From: Arthrobotrys musiformis
Lineage: Eukaryota > Ascomycota > Orbiliomycetes > Orbiliales > Orbiliaceae
Direction of reading: 5' to 3'
Assembly (NCBI GenBank): GCA_036971715.1
Contig: JAVHJL010000011.1
Location: forward strand, 1-64,000
Length of the DNA: 64,000 bases
The position numbers were made by a program, and so were the translations under genes. Every line of letters begins with the position of its first letter. Position 1 is the stretch's first letter. Positions 10,429 to 21,700 of the stretch are shown in pieces. The notes under the pieces were generated by a model. The model saw only the letters and a list, made by a program, of their open reading frames with translations. It ran no database searches and had not been told where the DNA came from.

Positions 10429-13400
10429 ATGGCGCCGGAACCCGTTGCCATCATAGGCTTTGCGTTCAAATTTCCTTCAGGGAATGAAAGCCCAGATGCA
10501 TTCTGGGCCATGATGATGGATGGAGATACAGGCCTCTCCGAAATACCTAACGACCGTGTCAACCTTCAAGCCTTCTTGGATATCTCAGGGGGAGCTTCAG
10601 AAAATCAAACGGTAAGAATCATATCCCTACATGTTGGTAAAATAAGGGGAACATTTTCGAGCTGGTCTTTGTAAGATTGCCGTCTAAGCCTTCTTTTAGT
10701 TAAAACGTCACAAGGGATACTTCATGTCCGGTGATATCGGTGCCTTCGACGCTCCCTTCTTTTCGATATCAGCGGAAGAAGCAGTTGCAATGGATCCACA
10801 ACAGCGTTTACTCCTTGAAACTACATATCACGCACTCGAAAATGGTAGATCTAAACAAAATTATTCTTACCTATGGAGAGATTTTACAGCTTACGCTCTG
10901 TTCACTAGCCGGCATCCCACTCTCTCAAGTTACTGGAACCAAAACATCTGTTCACGTCGGCTACCTTTCGCACGACTATAGACTTTCTATTGGAAGGGAT
11001 GCGGAAGCGGCGAAGAAGTATTCTATCACCGGATCCGACGGCAGCATACTCGCAAACCGCTTGAGTTGGTACTACAATTTTAAAGGACCAAGTATGGCAA
11101 TTGAAACTGCTTGTTCGAGTAGTCTGGTTGCCTTAGATTTGGCAAGTCAACTACTTCAAGCCGGGGAGACTGATATGGTAAATCACCCTGCTTAGACATT
11201 ACCAGTTTCTACTTCGTTTTTTGACGCGCTCGTTGCTGAATTACATGCCGCGCAGGCTGTTGTTGGGGGCGTTAGCTTGACTTACATGCCGGATTTATTT
11301 GTATACCTTGACAACATGGGGTTTCTATCTCCCGACAGCCGGTGTCACAGTTTTGATTCTAGGGGCAACGGCTATGCGCGCTCCGAGGGAGTAGGCGTCG
11401 TCATTCTAAAACGGCTATCTGATGCAATAAAGCCAGGGCTCAACCACACTATTCGAGCCGTGATCCGTTCCACTGGCACAAATTCGGATGGATATACCTC
11501 TGGCCTTACACAACCTAGCGGGAAGTCACAAATCGCCTTAATGAAAGAGACCTATGAGAAAGCTGGCCTGGACATGGAACCAACTCGATTTTGCGAAGCC
11601 CATGGAACTGGAACCCTACTCGGAGACCCCATAGAGTCAGCAGCCATTGGAACTGTCTTCAAACCAGCAAGGTCCTCAGAAGATCCACTATATATGTAAG
11701 GAATAATTCTCCTTAAGCAATGATTTGATATGTAAACTTTCCTCATACCTAGGATATTATATATAGTGGCGCCAGCAAAGCAAACATCGGCCACCTAGAA
11801 GCGGCTAGTGGAATAGCCGGAGTGATCAAATCTGTTCTCGTCTTGGAGAACGGGGTTATCCCGCCCATCGCAGACCTTGTAACCCTCAATCCCGAGATCG
11901 ATGACGTTTACTACAGACTCAAGGTAAGAAGAATTTCATACCTTGGCCAAAACCCATCAAATTTATATAGAAAGCCAGCACCTGCGGCAAAAAGCTCTTG
12001 CAGTATACACACGGCCGGGATTTTGATATACTACGATTTCATTGATAAACTCAATATCGGTTACTAACTTAAAATTTTCATTTATAACTTAGTTCCCAAA
12101 CAAGCCAATACCCTGGCCTAGCAGCGGATTACGTCGAGCCTCTGTCAACTCCTTCGGGTTTGGTGGAACCAACGCCCACGTTATCCTTGACGACGCCAAA
12201 TGTTTCCTCGCTGAGAGGGGCCTTCATGGTAACCATAACACTGATTCTACTGAGCAACTCAACAGCCCGGACTCTCGCCCATACCTCTTGGTCCTATCTG
12301 CTGCGGATCGTAACGGAATTAAGCGTTTGGGCGAATCATATAGCAGCTTCTTCTCTAAGAAGCCATTTCACAGCAACGAGACATACCGTCGACTGTCGTA
12401 TACGCTCAAGAACCATAGAACATCGCTACCTTGGAAGTCTTATTCGGTCGCTAACTCCAAGGAATCATTGATATCCTTAGACAAAGAGCTCTCTGTCCCC
12501 CAACGGTCGATAAGTCCTAAAGATTTGAGCTTGGCGTTCGTTTTTACGGGTCAAGGCGCTCAGTGGCCGCGTATGGGAATCGAACTAATGCAGTACCCAG
12601 CCTTTTCGGAAAGCATAAAAGAGTCAGCCCAATATCTACGGGAGCTTGGATGCTACTGGGATCTCGAAACGGAGCTGCGGAAAGAAGGATCAGATTCCCG
12701 TATGAACGAGCCGGAAATAAGCCAACCTATAAGCTGCTCTCTCCAGATCGCACTTGTGGACCTTCTAGACCGGATAAAATTGCGCCCAACAATTGTCCTT
12801 GGCCATTCATCTGGCGAGGTCGCTGCAGCGTAAGTCTATGGGTCTCTCAGTCACTAAGACTTTTAGCAGTGATGTTAATTTCTGCGGGTTCTAGATACTG
12901 TAAGGGGGCGATATCCCATATCAGCGCAATTAGGATCGCCTATTATCGAGGTTTGGGTGGGGCTGCGGCGTCAAAAGATCCCATCAAACGGTCTATGATG
13001 TCGGTGGGGCTTTCTGAGGCCGACGCGGTTGCGATTTTACAAGAGATATCCTCCGAATTTGGTGACCTGCACATTGCCTGCATCAACAGCCCGAGTAACG
13101 TTACGGTGGCTGGAGATGATAGTCATCTCGACGCATTGAAAAAAGTTCTCGACCAAAAAAGCATCTTCGCACGAAAACTCAAAGTTTCGTGCGCATACCA
13201 CTCCCCTCACATGATTCCAATTGCGAAAGAATACTTCTCCCGCGCAGGCCGGATCGAGCCTGGAACCAAAAGCCCAAAACAGCAATCTATCCCGATGATA
13301 TCTTATCTCGACGGAGAGTTGGTATCAGATGACCGCCTACAAGATCTAGATTACTGGATACAAAACATGTGCTCAGCAGTACGCTTCACAGACAATGTCA

Positions 13401-16400
13401 AAAAGATAGACCAGCTCGCCTCATTAGCCGCTACCGGCAGAAAGAGACTCGATCTGAGCCACCGAGGAGGTATCTCTATAACAAATATTCTGGAGATTGG
13501 GCCTCATTCGGCTCTCAAGGGTCCTTTGCGAGATATTATGCAGAAGACATTCCAATTCGTTCGTGACATCAAATATGATAGTGCTTTAGTCCGAGGCTCT
13601 CCAGGGCAAGAATCTATTCTCCGAGCAGCGGGTAACCTCCATAGTTATGGATTTGAATTAGATGTCGATTACCTCAATGGTATTGATTCTGAAACAGTCC
13701 CGCAGCTGGTCGACCTACCTTGCTACCCGTTTTCACGCAACAAAACCTATTGGAGCGAGAGCCGAAGGAGCCAGACAGAGAGACTCCGTTCGAGGAGGCC
13801 AAATGAGATCCTCGGCAACCCGTCTCCCGACTGGCACCCTTTCTCAGCTACGTGGCGAAACTTTCTTAGTAGGACCAATATGGACTGGGTTGAAGACCAT
13901 AACATAAGCGATGCCGTTCTGTATCCGGGTTCGGGAATGCTTGCTATGGCTATTGAAGCAATGAGCCAATTAGCCCATGAAGCTTTGGATGTTCTACCAG
14001 CAGCTTTCAACCTCAAGCATATTGAGTTCTTAGCAGCAATTCAAATACCGGTGGCTCCTTCAGAACTAGAAGTACAGGTACAACTAAAGCCCCAGGAAGA
14101 AGGCTCTTTGAGTCTTGGGTGGTTCGAGTTCGAAGTATATTCATTCGACGGGAGTCAATGGAAGAAAAACTGCAAAGGGTTAATACGTGGGGAGGGGGCA
14201 GACACCCTCGAGGTTGCTTCTTCGGGAAGTGATGGATCTCTGACCCCAAATTCTGAAGATAAATTTCAATTTTCCGACGAAGAATGCACCACCCCTTGCA
14301 CCCCAGACTCAATAACTGATCCAGCTGATGGAAAGTATGGGCTTGTAGAAGATACCACATTTGAGCGATCAATCCAATCCAACCTTGAGAAAGAGTCAGC
14401 CTCTGGATATGTCCCTACCCACAAATTTTTTGATTCAATCAAAAAGGCAGGTTACAACTACGGTCCGGCATTCCAAAGAATTAGCGATCTCCGACACCCT
14501 GGGCCCGGGAGAGTGCAGGCTAGAGTCTTCAGCTATATCAGCTCCTCAGGCACTTCACGCCGAGTGCATGGCACCCGAGCTGTTGATACAAATCATATTA
14601 TTCATCCAGCGACCCTAGATGCGTTCTTCCAACTGCCGCTGGCGAATATTGTTAAAGAGCAACCTAATATGCCCACAATGATACCTTCGAAGATTAAGCA
14701 CCTATGGCTATCTCGAAGCGGACTGAATGACTGCAGCAAACCACTACTAGCCACCGCTCTGCATAACTTCTCTGGATACCGTGGCAGCGAGCATAGCGTA
14801 TCAGCGATTGATTCTAGCGGGTCTACCAAAATCACTATCTCCGGATATGAGATGATCAGAGTCTCTGATGGATCCCAAAATCTCCAAGAAATAACCCCTA
14901 ACGACCTACACCATTGTTGGAAATTCGATTGGAATCCAATCTCTACTTTAGAGGAGCTCAACGCGGCCCTCGCTGCCAGACCCCTTGGCGAGACCACGCG
15001 CAGTGTTGAAATTCATTTGCACCATCCCAAATCGACGGCAGTAGAGCTAGCTCACACTCTCAAGGACAAAATACAAACCTCACAACACCATGAATGCAAG
15101 ATAGTTGTTTCCGCCCTTGAGCAAGCTTCCACCGCAGACCTGAAAATAATCCTCTGGGATGTGGACAACCCTTCAATACTCGAGAACGTTAATAAGGACG
15201 ATCTCTCAACTATCCAGAAAACTTTAGGCACTACCAGCAACCATGTACTCTGGGTACAAACAGCAGAGCTTAGTTCCCCCAACTACCCCTCGCATCATCT
15301 TGTTGACGGACTGGCACGCGTCCTTCGTCAGGAAAACAGTATGGCCGGTTTCGCGACGTTATCGCTGCCTCGGCTAGACCTACAGGAACGTGTAGATGGA
15401 ATCTCCCAGGTTTGCAGAGTGATCCTAAGCGATGTCGATAATTCTTTTCTACCACAAACATTTCGTCAGGTAGCAGGCGGTATTATCGAGTACTGCCAAC
15501 TAGGAGAGGCTGTGGAACTCACAAGAAAAGTTCAGTCGGCCAAATCAGGACCCGTACCCATGCCTCGCAAATGGAGTGAATCCTATCCAGTAAGGATCAA
15601 AGTTGGATCACCAGGTGTTTTCGAATCAATACACTTTATCGAAGACCTAGAAGCGCAAATCTCCACAACGCTGCAAGTTGACGACGTCGAGGTTCAAGTC
15701 CACGCCGCCGGTGTCAACTTCAAAGATTGCTTGATCGCTCTTGGTGCATTAAATGAAAGTACTATTGGCAGTGAAATATCAGGAACAGTATCCAGAATCG
15801 GAAAAGATGTTCAGGGACATGGACTCAAACCTGGCGATCGCGTTTGTGGATTCGCCACGGACGGGTATCGAACGCTCTACCGTTGCAAAGGATCAAGTTT
15901 GTCCCGAATTCCAGAGTCATCGGGCTTGACAAACGCTGAGGCTGCATCCATCCCAGTTAACTTTGCAACTGCCTGGCACGCATTATACCACGTCGCAAGA
16001 CTGGTCGCCGGAGAGACAGTTTTGATCCATTCCGGAGCCGGAGGTACTGGGCAAGCCGCGATCCAAATCGCGCAGCATCTTGGTGCGAAAGTCTTCGCCA
16101 CTGTTAGTACACAGGAAAAACGAGACCTGCTTACTTCAAGATATGGTATTCCTTCGAAACATATTTTCAACAGTCGCGATTCAAAATTCGCGGACGAGAT
16201 CAAACGATTAGTCGGCGGAGTCGACGTTGTATTGAATTCTCTATCTGGAGACGTACTCTTTAGCTCATGGGAGTGCATGGCGCCGTTCGGTAGATTCGTC
16301 GAAATTGGCAAGAAGGACATACAAGCTCAAGGGAAACTCCCGATGGCCCAATTTGAAAAGAACATTTCATTCAACGCTGTTGACCTTGGCCACATGCACC

Positions 16401-17872
16401 AGAAACGTCCCAAATACGTCGCCCAGCTTATCAACGAAGTTTTGGAGAGATTCGGAACAGGAGAAAGGGGTCTCCGGCCAGTGTCTACGGTCCAAATCTT
16501 CGATGTATCCAAAATTATAGATGCATTCCGGTTAATTGGAACTGGCAAGTCAACCGGAAAGATAATCGTCGAAATGACGCCGAGCAGCGAGGTGCCAGTG
16601 GTGTCTACCCCAAAGCTTCTATCGAAATTCTCACCTGACGCTTCGTATATTATAGCAGGAGGATTAGGGGGCCTAGGCCGTGTAACAGCTCGTTGGATGG
16701 CAGAGAGAGGCGCGAAAAATCTGGTACTATTGTCGCGGTCAGGCCCGAAAACTGAAGAAGCGAAAGACCTCGTTCGGGAACTTCGAGCAATGGGTGTGAA
16801 TTGTGTTGCACCAGCCTGCGATATCACAAACCGCAACATGCTCTACAAAACCTTGCAAAGTCTAGATATCCCTCCCATCAAAGGCTGTATTCAATCTAGC
16901 ATGGTACTGCGGGTAAGTTATCGTCTAATCGCAAATTTCCTGTCAAGCGTTGATTACCACCTTACCAAGAATTTGCCCGCCGAAAGGGAAGCTAACTATT
17001 TCACTTACACACAATAGAGCGCCTTGTTCTCAGATATGACACACGACGAATGGACGGACGTGACCGCGTGCAAAGTCGCCGGAAGCTGGAACCTTCACGA
17101 TCTCTTACCGAACAACCTCGATTTTTTTATCCTTCTATCATCTGTGCAAGCAGTGTTCGGCGCGAGAACTCAAGCCAACTACAACGCGGCAAACACTTAT
17201 ATGGACGGTCTAGCCCATCACAGGGTATCCAAAGGCCTGAAAGCGGTATCCATCATGCTTGGCTTGATGACAACAGACGGATACCTCGCCGAAGCTGACC
17301 ATCGTGATGAAAGAGAACTTCTTCTAGCGCAGAACACCTACCATGGAGTTGATACAGAAGATTACCACGCTCTCCTGGACTATTACTGCAACCCAGAATT
17401 GGCTATATCGACACCAGGGGATGCCCAGGTGACCATTGGGATGAAACTCCTGCACGAGGATCCAGAGTTAGACCCATTAGGCACCATCTGGGGTCGGAAC
17501 CCCATGTTTAAAGCCCTCCGCCGGCTCACAGAATCCGACAGCCTGAATGGGAAAACCGTAGGTGGGGGAAAGAGAGACGTAGCGTCATTACTAGCGGCCG
17601 CGCAATCTACCGAGGAAGCTACGGAAATTATCTTAAAAGCCCTTACGACGAGGCTATCTTCAACCATCGCCGGCATGGATCCAGAGGAGATGGATCAAAC
17701 CAAATCTATTCAATCGTATGGTGTCGATTCTCTTCAAACAATGGAACTCCGAAGCTGGTTCCTTCGATTCTTCCGAGCGGATTTACCGACATTTAGCATA
17801 TTAGGCGCACCCAGCCTTACCGCTCTTTCATCGACCATTGCAGAACGAAGTACCCTTCGAAGTCGAAAATAA
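10429..17872 (+). CDS. Highly reducing type I polyketide synthase, KS-AT-DH-ER-KR-ACP, no methyltransferase, no thioesterase
   Basis: Eight exons (10429-10611, 10700-10844, 10909-11177, 11256-11695, 11767-11923, 12093-12829, 12895-16912, 17018-17872) give 2267 residues, with every junction in phase. Order: ketosynthase about 4-420 with Cys178 in ETACSSS, His315 in EAHGTGT and His355 in ANIGH; acyltransferase about 546-846 with Ser637 in GHSSG; dehydratase about 957-1306 with His979 and Asp1219 (HPATLDAFFQ); enoylreductase from about 1543 with the NADPH loop SGAGGTGQAA; ketoreductase about 1890-2070 with GGLGGLG and Tyr2038 in NYNAANTY; acyl carrier with Ser2221 in GVDSL. Only about 240 residues separate DH and ER and no SAM motif is seen, so C-methylation is not expected. 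The DH motif is HxxxD rather than the usual HxxxG. The protein ends after the carrier, so release needs a separate enzyme, probably the hydrolase at 8138-9094. Confidence 0.95.
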
Positions 17873-18741
17873 TTCTCTTCTGTTTGCTGCCACGAGTTAA
17901 CGTTTGAAGGCCTCGAGGTCTTACCCAGGTGCTTACGTACTGGTCTTTTGCTTTTACATATGTTGCATTCCGTTGTTGATTTGTGTTGTCAGATGCGTTG
18001 TCGAAGAATGCTAGTTTCCCACAATCCTTCATAATTATAACGTTACCGTAACCGCGCGTAGAGAAATAAATATAAAACCTTGCAATTGATGCCCGATGCT
18101 TTGAAAACAAAAAGGCCTGGGCACACGGACTTTCTAGATTTCTCGACCGGATCGATACATTTGACCAAGTTCCCTCAGGCGGCCAGGCATCTACTGACGT
18201 CATGACATAGCCAACACCTTTGATTGACGCACAGGTGCTAGCTTGCCCTGAGATATGAGCAAGGAGAAGTTCTTTCAAATTTGGAAACATTCTTCTCACC
18301 GCCTCCCCAGTTCAATGCATAGTAAGCCTTAGACCCAACAGGGCTCTTCCCTATCCCGGTCCAGCCTAATTAGTTCGTGGCTTCCTACAAGCGAGGTTCA
18401 AGCACCACCAGGATAAGATTTTTTTTGCCCCGCTTTCGATTTCATGCAGTCAGCATGCACACACAACCCTATCTGCAGGCCATGCTTGACTCATTTTGTC
18501 CCGCCTCCACGGGACCCCTGTGTACCCAAAAATTATGGACGCAACCTACACTTGAATCCTGTGAGCCTCAAAACTCGCATCTAGGAACTGATCAAACAAA
18601 ACTCGTTCGACGAATTTCCTGATCAATGATAAAAATCACAACATCCCCTAAGCCAGTATATGAAAGATCTAAAAATTACCAACGAAAAACAAACAACCAT
18701 AGGCAAACGGAAGGAGGCTACAGCAGCTCAACGATATCAAT
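17873..18741. other. Intergenic region between polyketide synthase and NLR-like gene
   Basis: About 0.87 kb on the same strand as both neighbours. It should contain the 3' end of the synthase transcript and the promoter of the NLR-like gene. The frames present, including a 160-codon antisense frame that overlaps the synthase end at 17817-18299, show no family features. Confidence 0.5.
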
Positions 18742-21700
18742 ATGGCTTCGGCTTCGGCCCTAGCTCCGAAAAAGACGTACGAGATCGTCCAACAAGGCAT
18801 CAAAGAACTGCACAACCCCACAAATCCCGACGTAGAGTATGCACTTGACTCCATCGACACCAACGCGTTTCTAAGAGGCAAACCTACTAACGTAGTTTGT
18901 GAAATACTAGTATAGTTGCAGTTCCAGGACTTGGTGCACCTCCGCTAGAAAGCTGGAAGTCTGCAGACCCAAAGCTCGAGTTCAACTGGCTGACCGATAA
19001 AGATGGCCTGGCGAAAGAATTCCCTCGGGCCCGGGTTCTTCTCTACATGTACCAATCTGCCTGGACAGGCCCCCTAAAAGTGAGACAGTTCATGTCCAAT
19101 CTGTCTATGACCCTCCTCTATGGTTTGAAGGAAAAACGAAAGGTAGGCTACCAACCAATCAAGCCATGGCTAAGCGTGCGTAAATGATAACTAATGCAGA
19201 GGGAAGGATGCTCCCCGGCGTCCCATTGTGTTCATTGGCCATAGTATGGGTGGGATCGTTATCGCGAAGGTAGGTCCAATCGCCTAATGATACCTACCGC
19301 CCAAACAATAGCTTAATCCAGACCATATAGGCCATCAGTATTGCTGAATCGCGTAGAGATCTGTTTGGCAAAATGTTCGAAGCTGTGACTGGGTGTATTT
19401 TCTTTGGAACGCCATTTGAGGGCGCCAGCTTAGCTGCAGCTGCTTCCATGTTCGCCCAGGTCAGCGAGTTTTTGAACCTCGACCAGGCCACCTCCTCGAA
19501 GCTCCTAGACCTTATGAAGACTGGAGATGAAGGGTTGCGTGAGATCAGGAACGAGTTTGTGCGTCTGTCAACCAAGATGAGCCCTAAAATAGAATTATTT
19601 TGCTTCTATGAAGAAAGGCCCACGGATTGGAGTAAACAAATAGGACTACCCTTCAGGGTGCCCCTCCCCAAGGTAGGAATGAGTCGATCTACTCCGACTG
19701 CCATCTCCTTTCTCAGAGAATAAAACTAATACTATGCAGAAAGTTGAAGAATTTGTGACACGGGAATCTGCCACGCTCACCGGAGTTGACAACATGGGCC
19801 TTGCACGAACTCATCGAGAGCTTGTCAAGTTTGATAGTTTTAAAGACACTGTCTACCAGCTCGTTCGGGGGCCGCTCAAGACAATAATCAACAGTGGCCC
19901 CTTAATTGCAAAAAACAGATTTAATTCCACCCGAGGAATTGATAGGGAGGTTGTCAAAAATGTACTCAGCGCACTTGAAGGCGTGCCAGTCGACAAAAAG
20001 CGCAGGAGGGCCACACAAGGTGTTATATCATCTTCTTGGATACTCCAGGAATCAGAATATAAAGAATGGCTTGATAGAGACGAACACAGACCCAGCGACT
20101 GCCTCTGGATTTTGGGCCCGGAGGGCAAGGGTAAATTAGGCGCCTCTCTTGCCGCTATCGACCACATTGAAGAAACCCTTCGAAAAGAGGAAGCCCAGAA
20201 CTCAGGCCAAGCAGCCAACCTATTAGCATATTTTCTATGTGACCAGACAAGTGATGGATCGAGTCCGGAGGAATTGCTCAAGTCGTTCTTACGGCAGTTA
20301 GTAAATCAGCAGGAAGTCCTCGCCGCATACGCCAAACAGTTTGTCAATACTCAAAAGGATTCAGGCCTTCGAGGAAAGACACAGGCAGGGTTGACTGTTG
20401 AAAATCTCTGGCAAAGCCTACAAGACATGCTAACAGATGAAATCCTCGGAACTGTCTACTTAGTAGTTAATAACTTGCATCTTATGGATGAACAAGCCGA
20501 TTCAGTGAAAAAGTTGATGGCACTGATCAGGTATGAGTGGCAGGAACCAAGCCGCCAACGAGCTCGTGTCAGATGGCTTTTTACCAGCCAAATCAGACAC
20601 ACCATCAAACAAGCCCTCGATTCTCCTTGCACTCGCACGATTGATTTAGACAATGAGAAATATGGGAACCAAGTACAGCAAGAACTCAAGTTACACGCCC
20701 AGAGAAAAATTGCGGCCTTAGGTATGCAAAAGGGCTACAACAAGGCTCTGACCTACTTTGCTGGTAGCTTAATCGGAAAGCGTGCTCAGAATACACAATG
20801 GATCGATATCACGATTATTCAACTCGCTGAGCTACCCACGGACGCTAAAGACTTGAAAGTGCGGTCGCTTCTTGAACGTATTCCGCAAGATTTGCGATCC
20901 CTCCTAGACCGTGCCTGGCTCTCGGTGAGTACACCTTTGATGCATTCACCAGGTCTCCTCTACTTTCCCCTACACCGTAATACTACTATTATTGGTTTGA
21001 ACGTCCACTCGAGAGAGATTACAACACTGACGATCCAAACTTAACTTGATACAGGTTCTAGATCCAAAGGATGAACAACTTGAAGAGATCAAAGAGATGC
21101 TGCGAACTCTCATCATTACGTACGAGGAACCGACGGAAGATGATCTTGCGATTCTCACAGGTCTTTCCCACGACGCAGAATCTCGGGCCCATCTTTGCGG
21201 TCTTGTTGAGAAATGCCGGCCTCTACTTACATTTCGTAAGCCAAATAATTGTATTGGCTTCATGAATTCAGTTGTAAAGCTCCACCTGTTGGAAAACGTA
21301 GAGAAGCTTCTAGGGCTCTCAGCAGAGGAGATCCGTTGGCAACATGGCATCGTCGCACTTAGGAGCTTTTCTCACCTCACGCAATACTATGCAGAGCCTA
21401 TTCTCGACCCCGAGGACACCAGCGGCAGTGGTAACTCCGAAGAAGAGGAAACCCCCCCGGATCCCAATCTAGCGGCTGCTCCCGAAGTGCAAGGAATCGC
21501 GGGCTCACAGGAAGCTAGTTCTTCTGAACAAGTCGAAAATATTTCGTTCCCAACGGCACAACTAATCCCCGAGGTGCACGAGAACCCGGAAGCAGCGCAG
21601 CCCACCGAGGAACACGAGGTCGAGTATGAGTATTATGACGATGATATTTCCGATTCGGAAGAGGAGATGGATCACATGGAAGAACATGCCGAAGAGTCAG

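Noticed and set aside
16327..16839. 170-codon antisense frame in the synthase
   Set aside because: Antisense to the ER/KR coding exon, no family features.
17817..18299. 160-codon antisense frame at the synthase end
   Set aside because: Overlaps the carrier-domain exon on the opposite strand and has no independent features.
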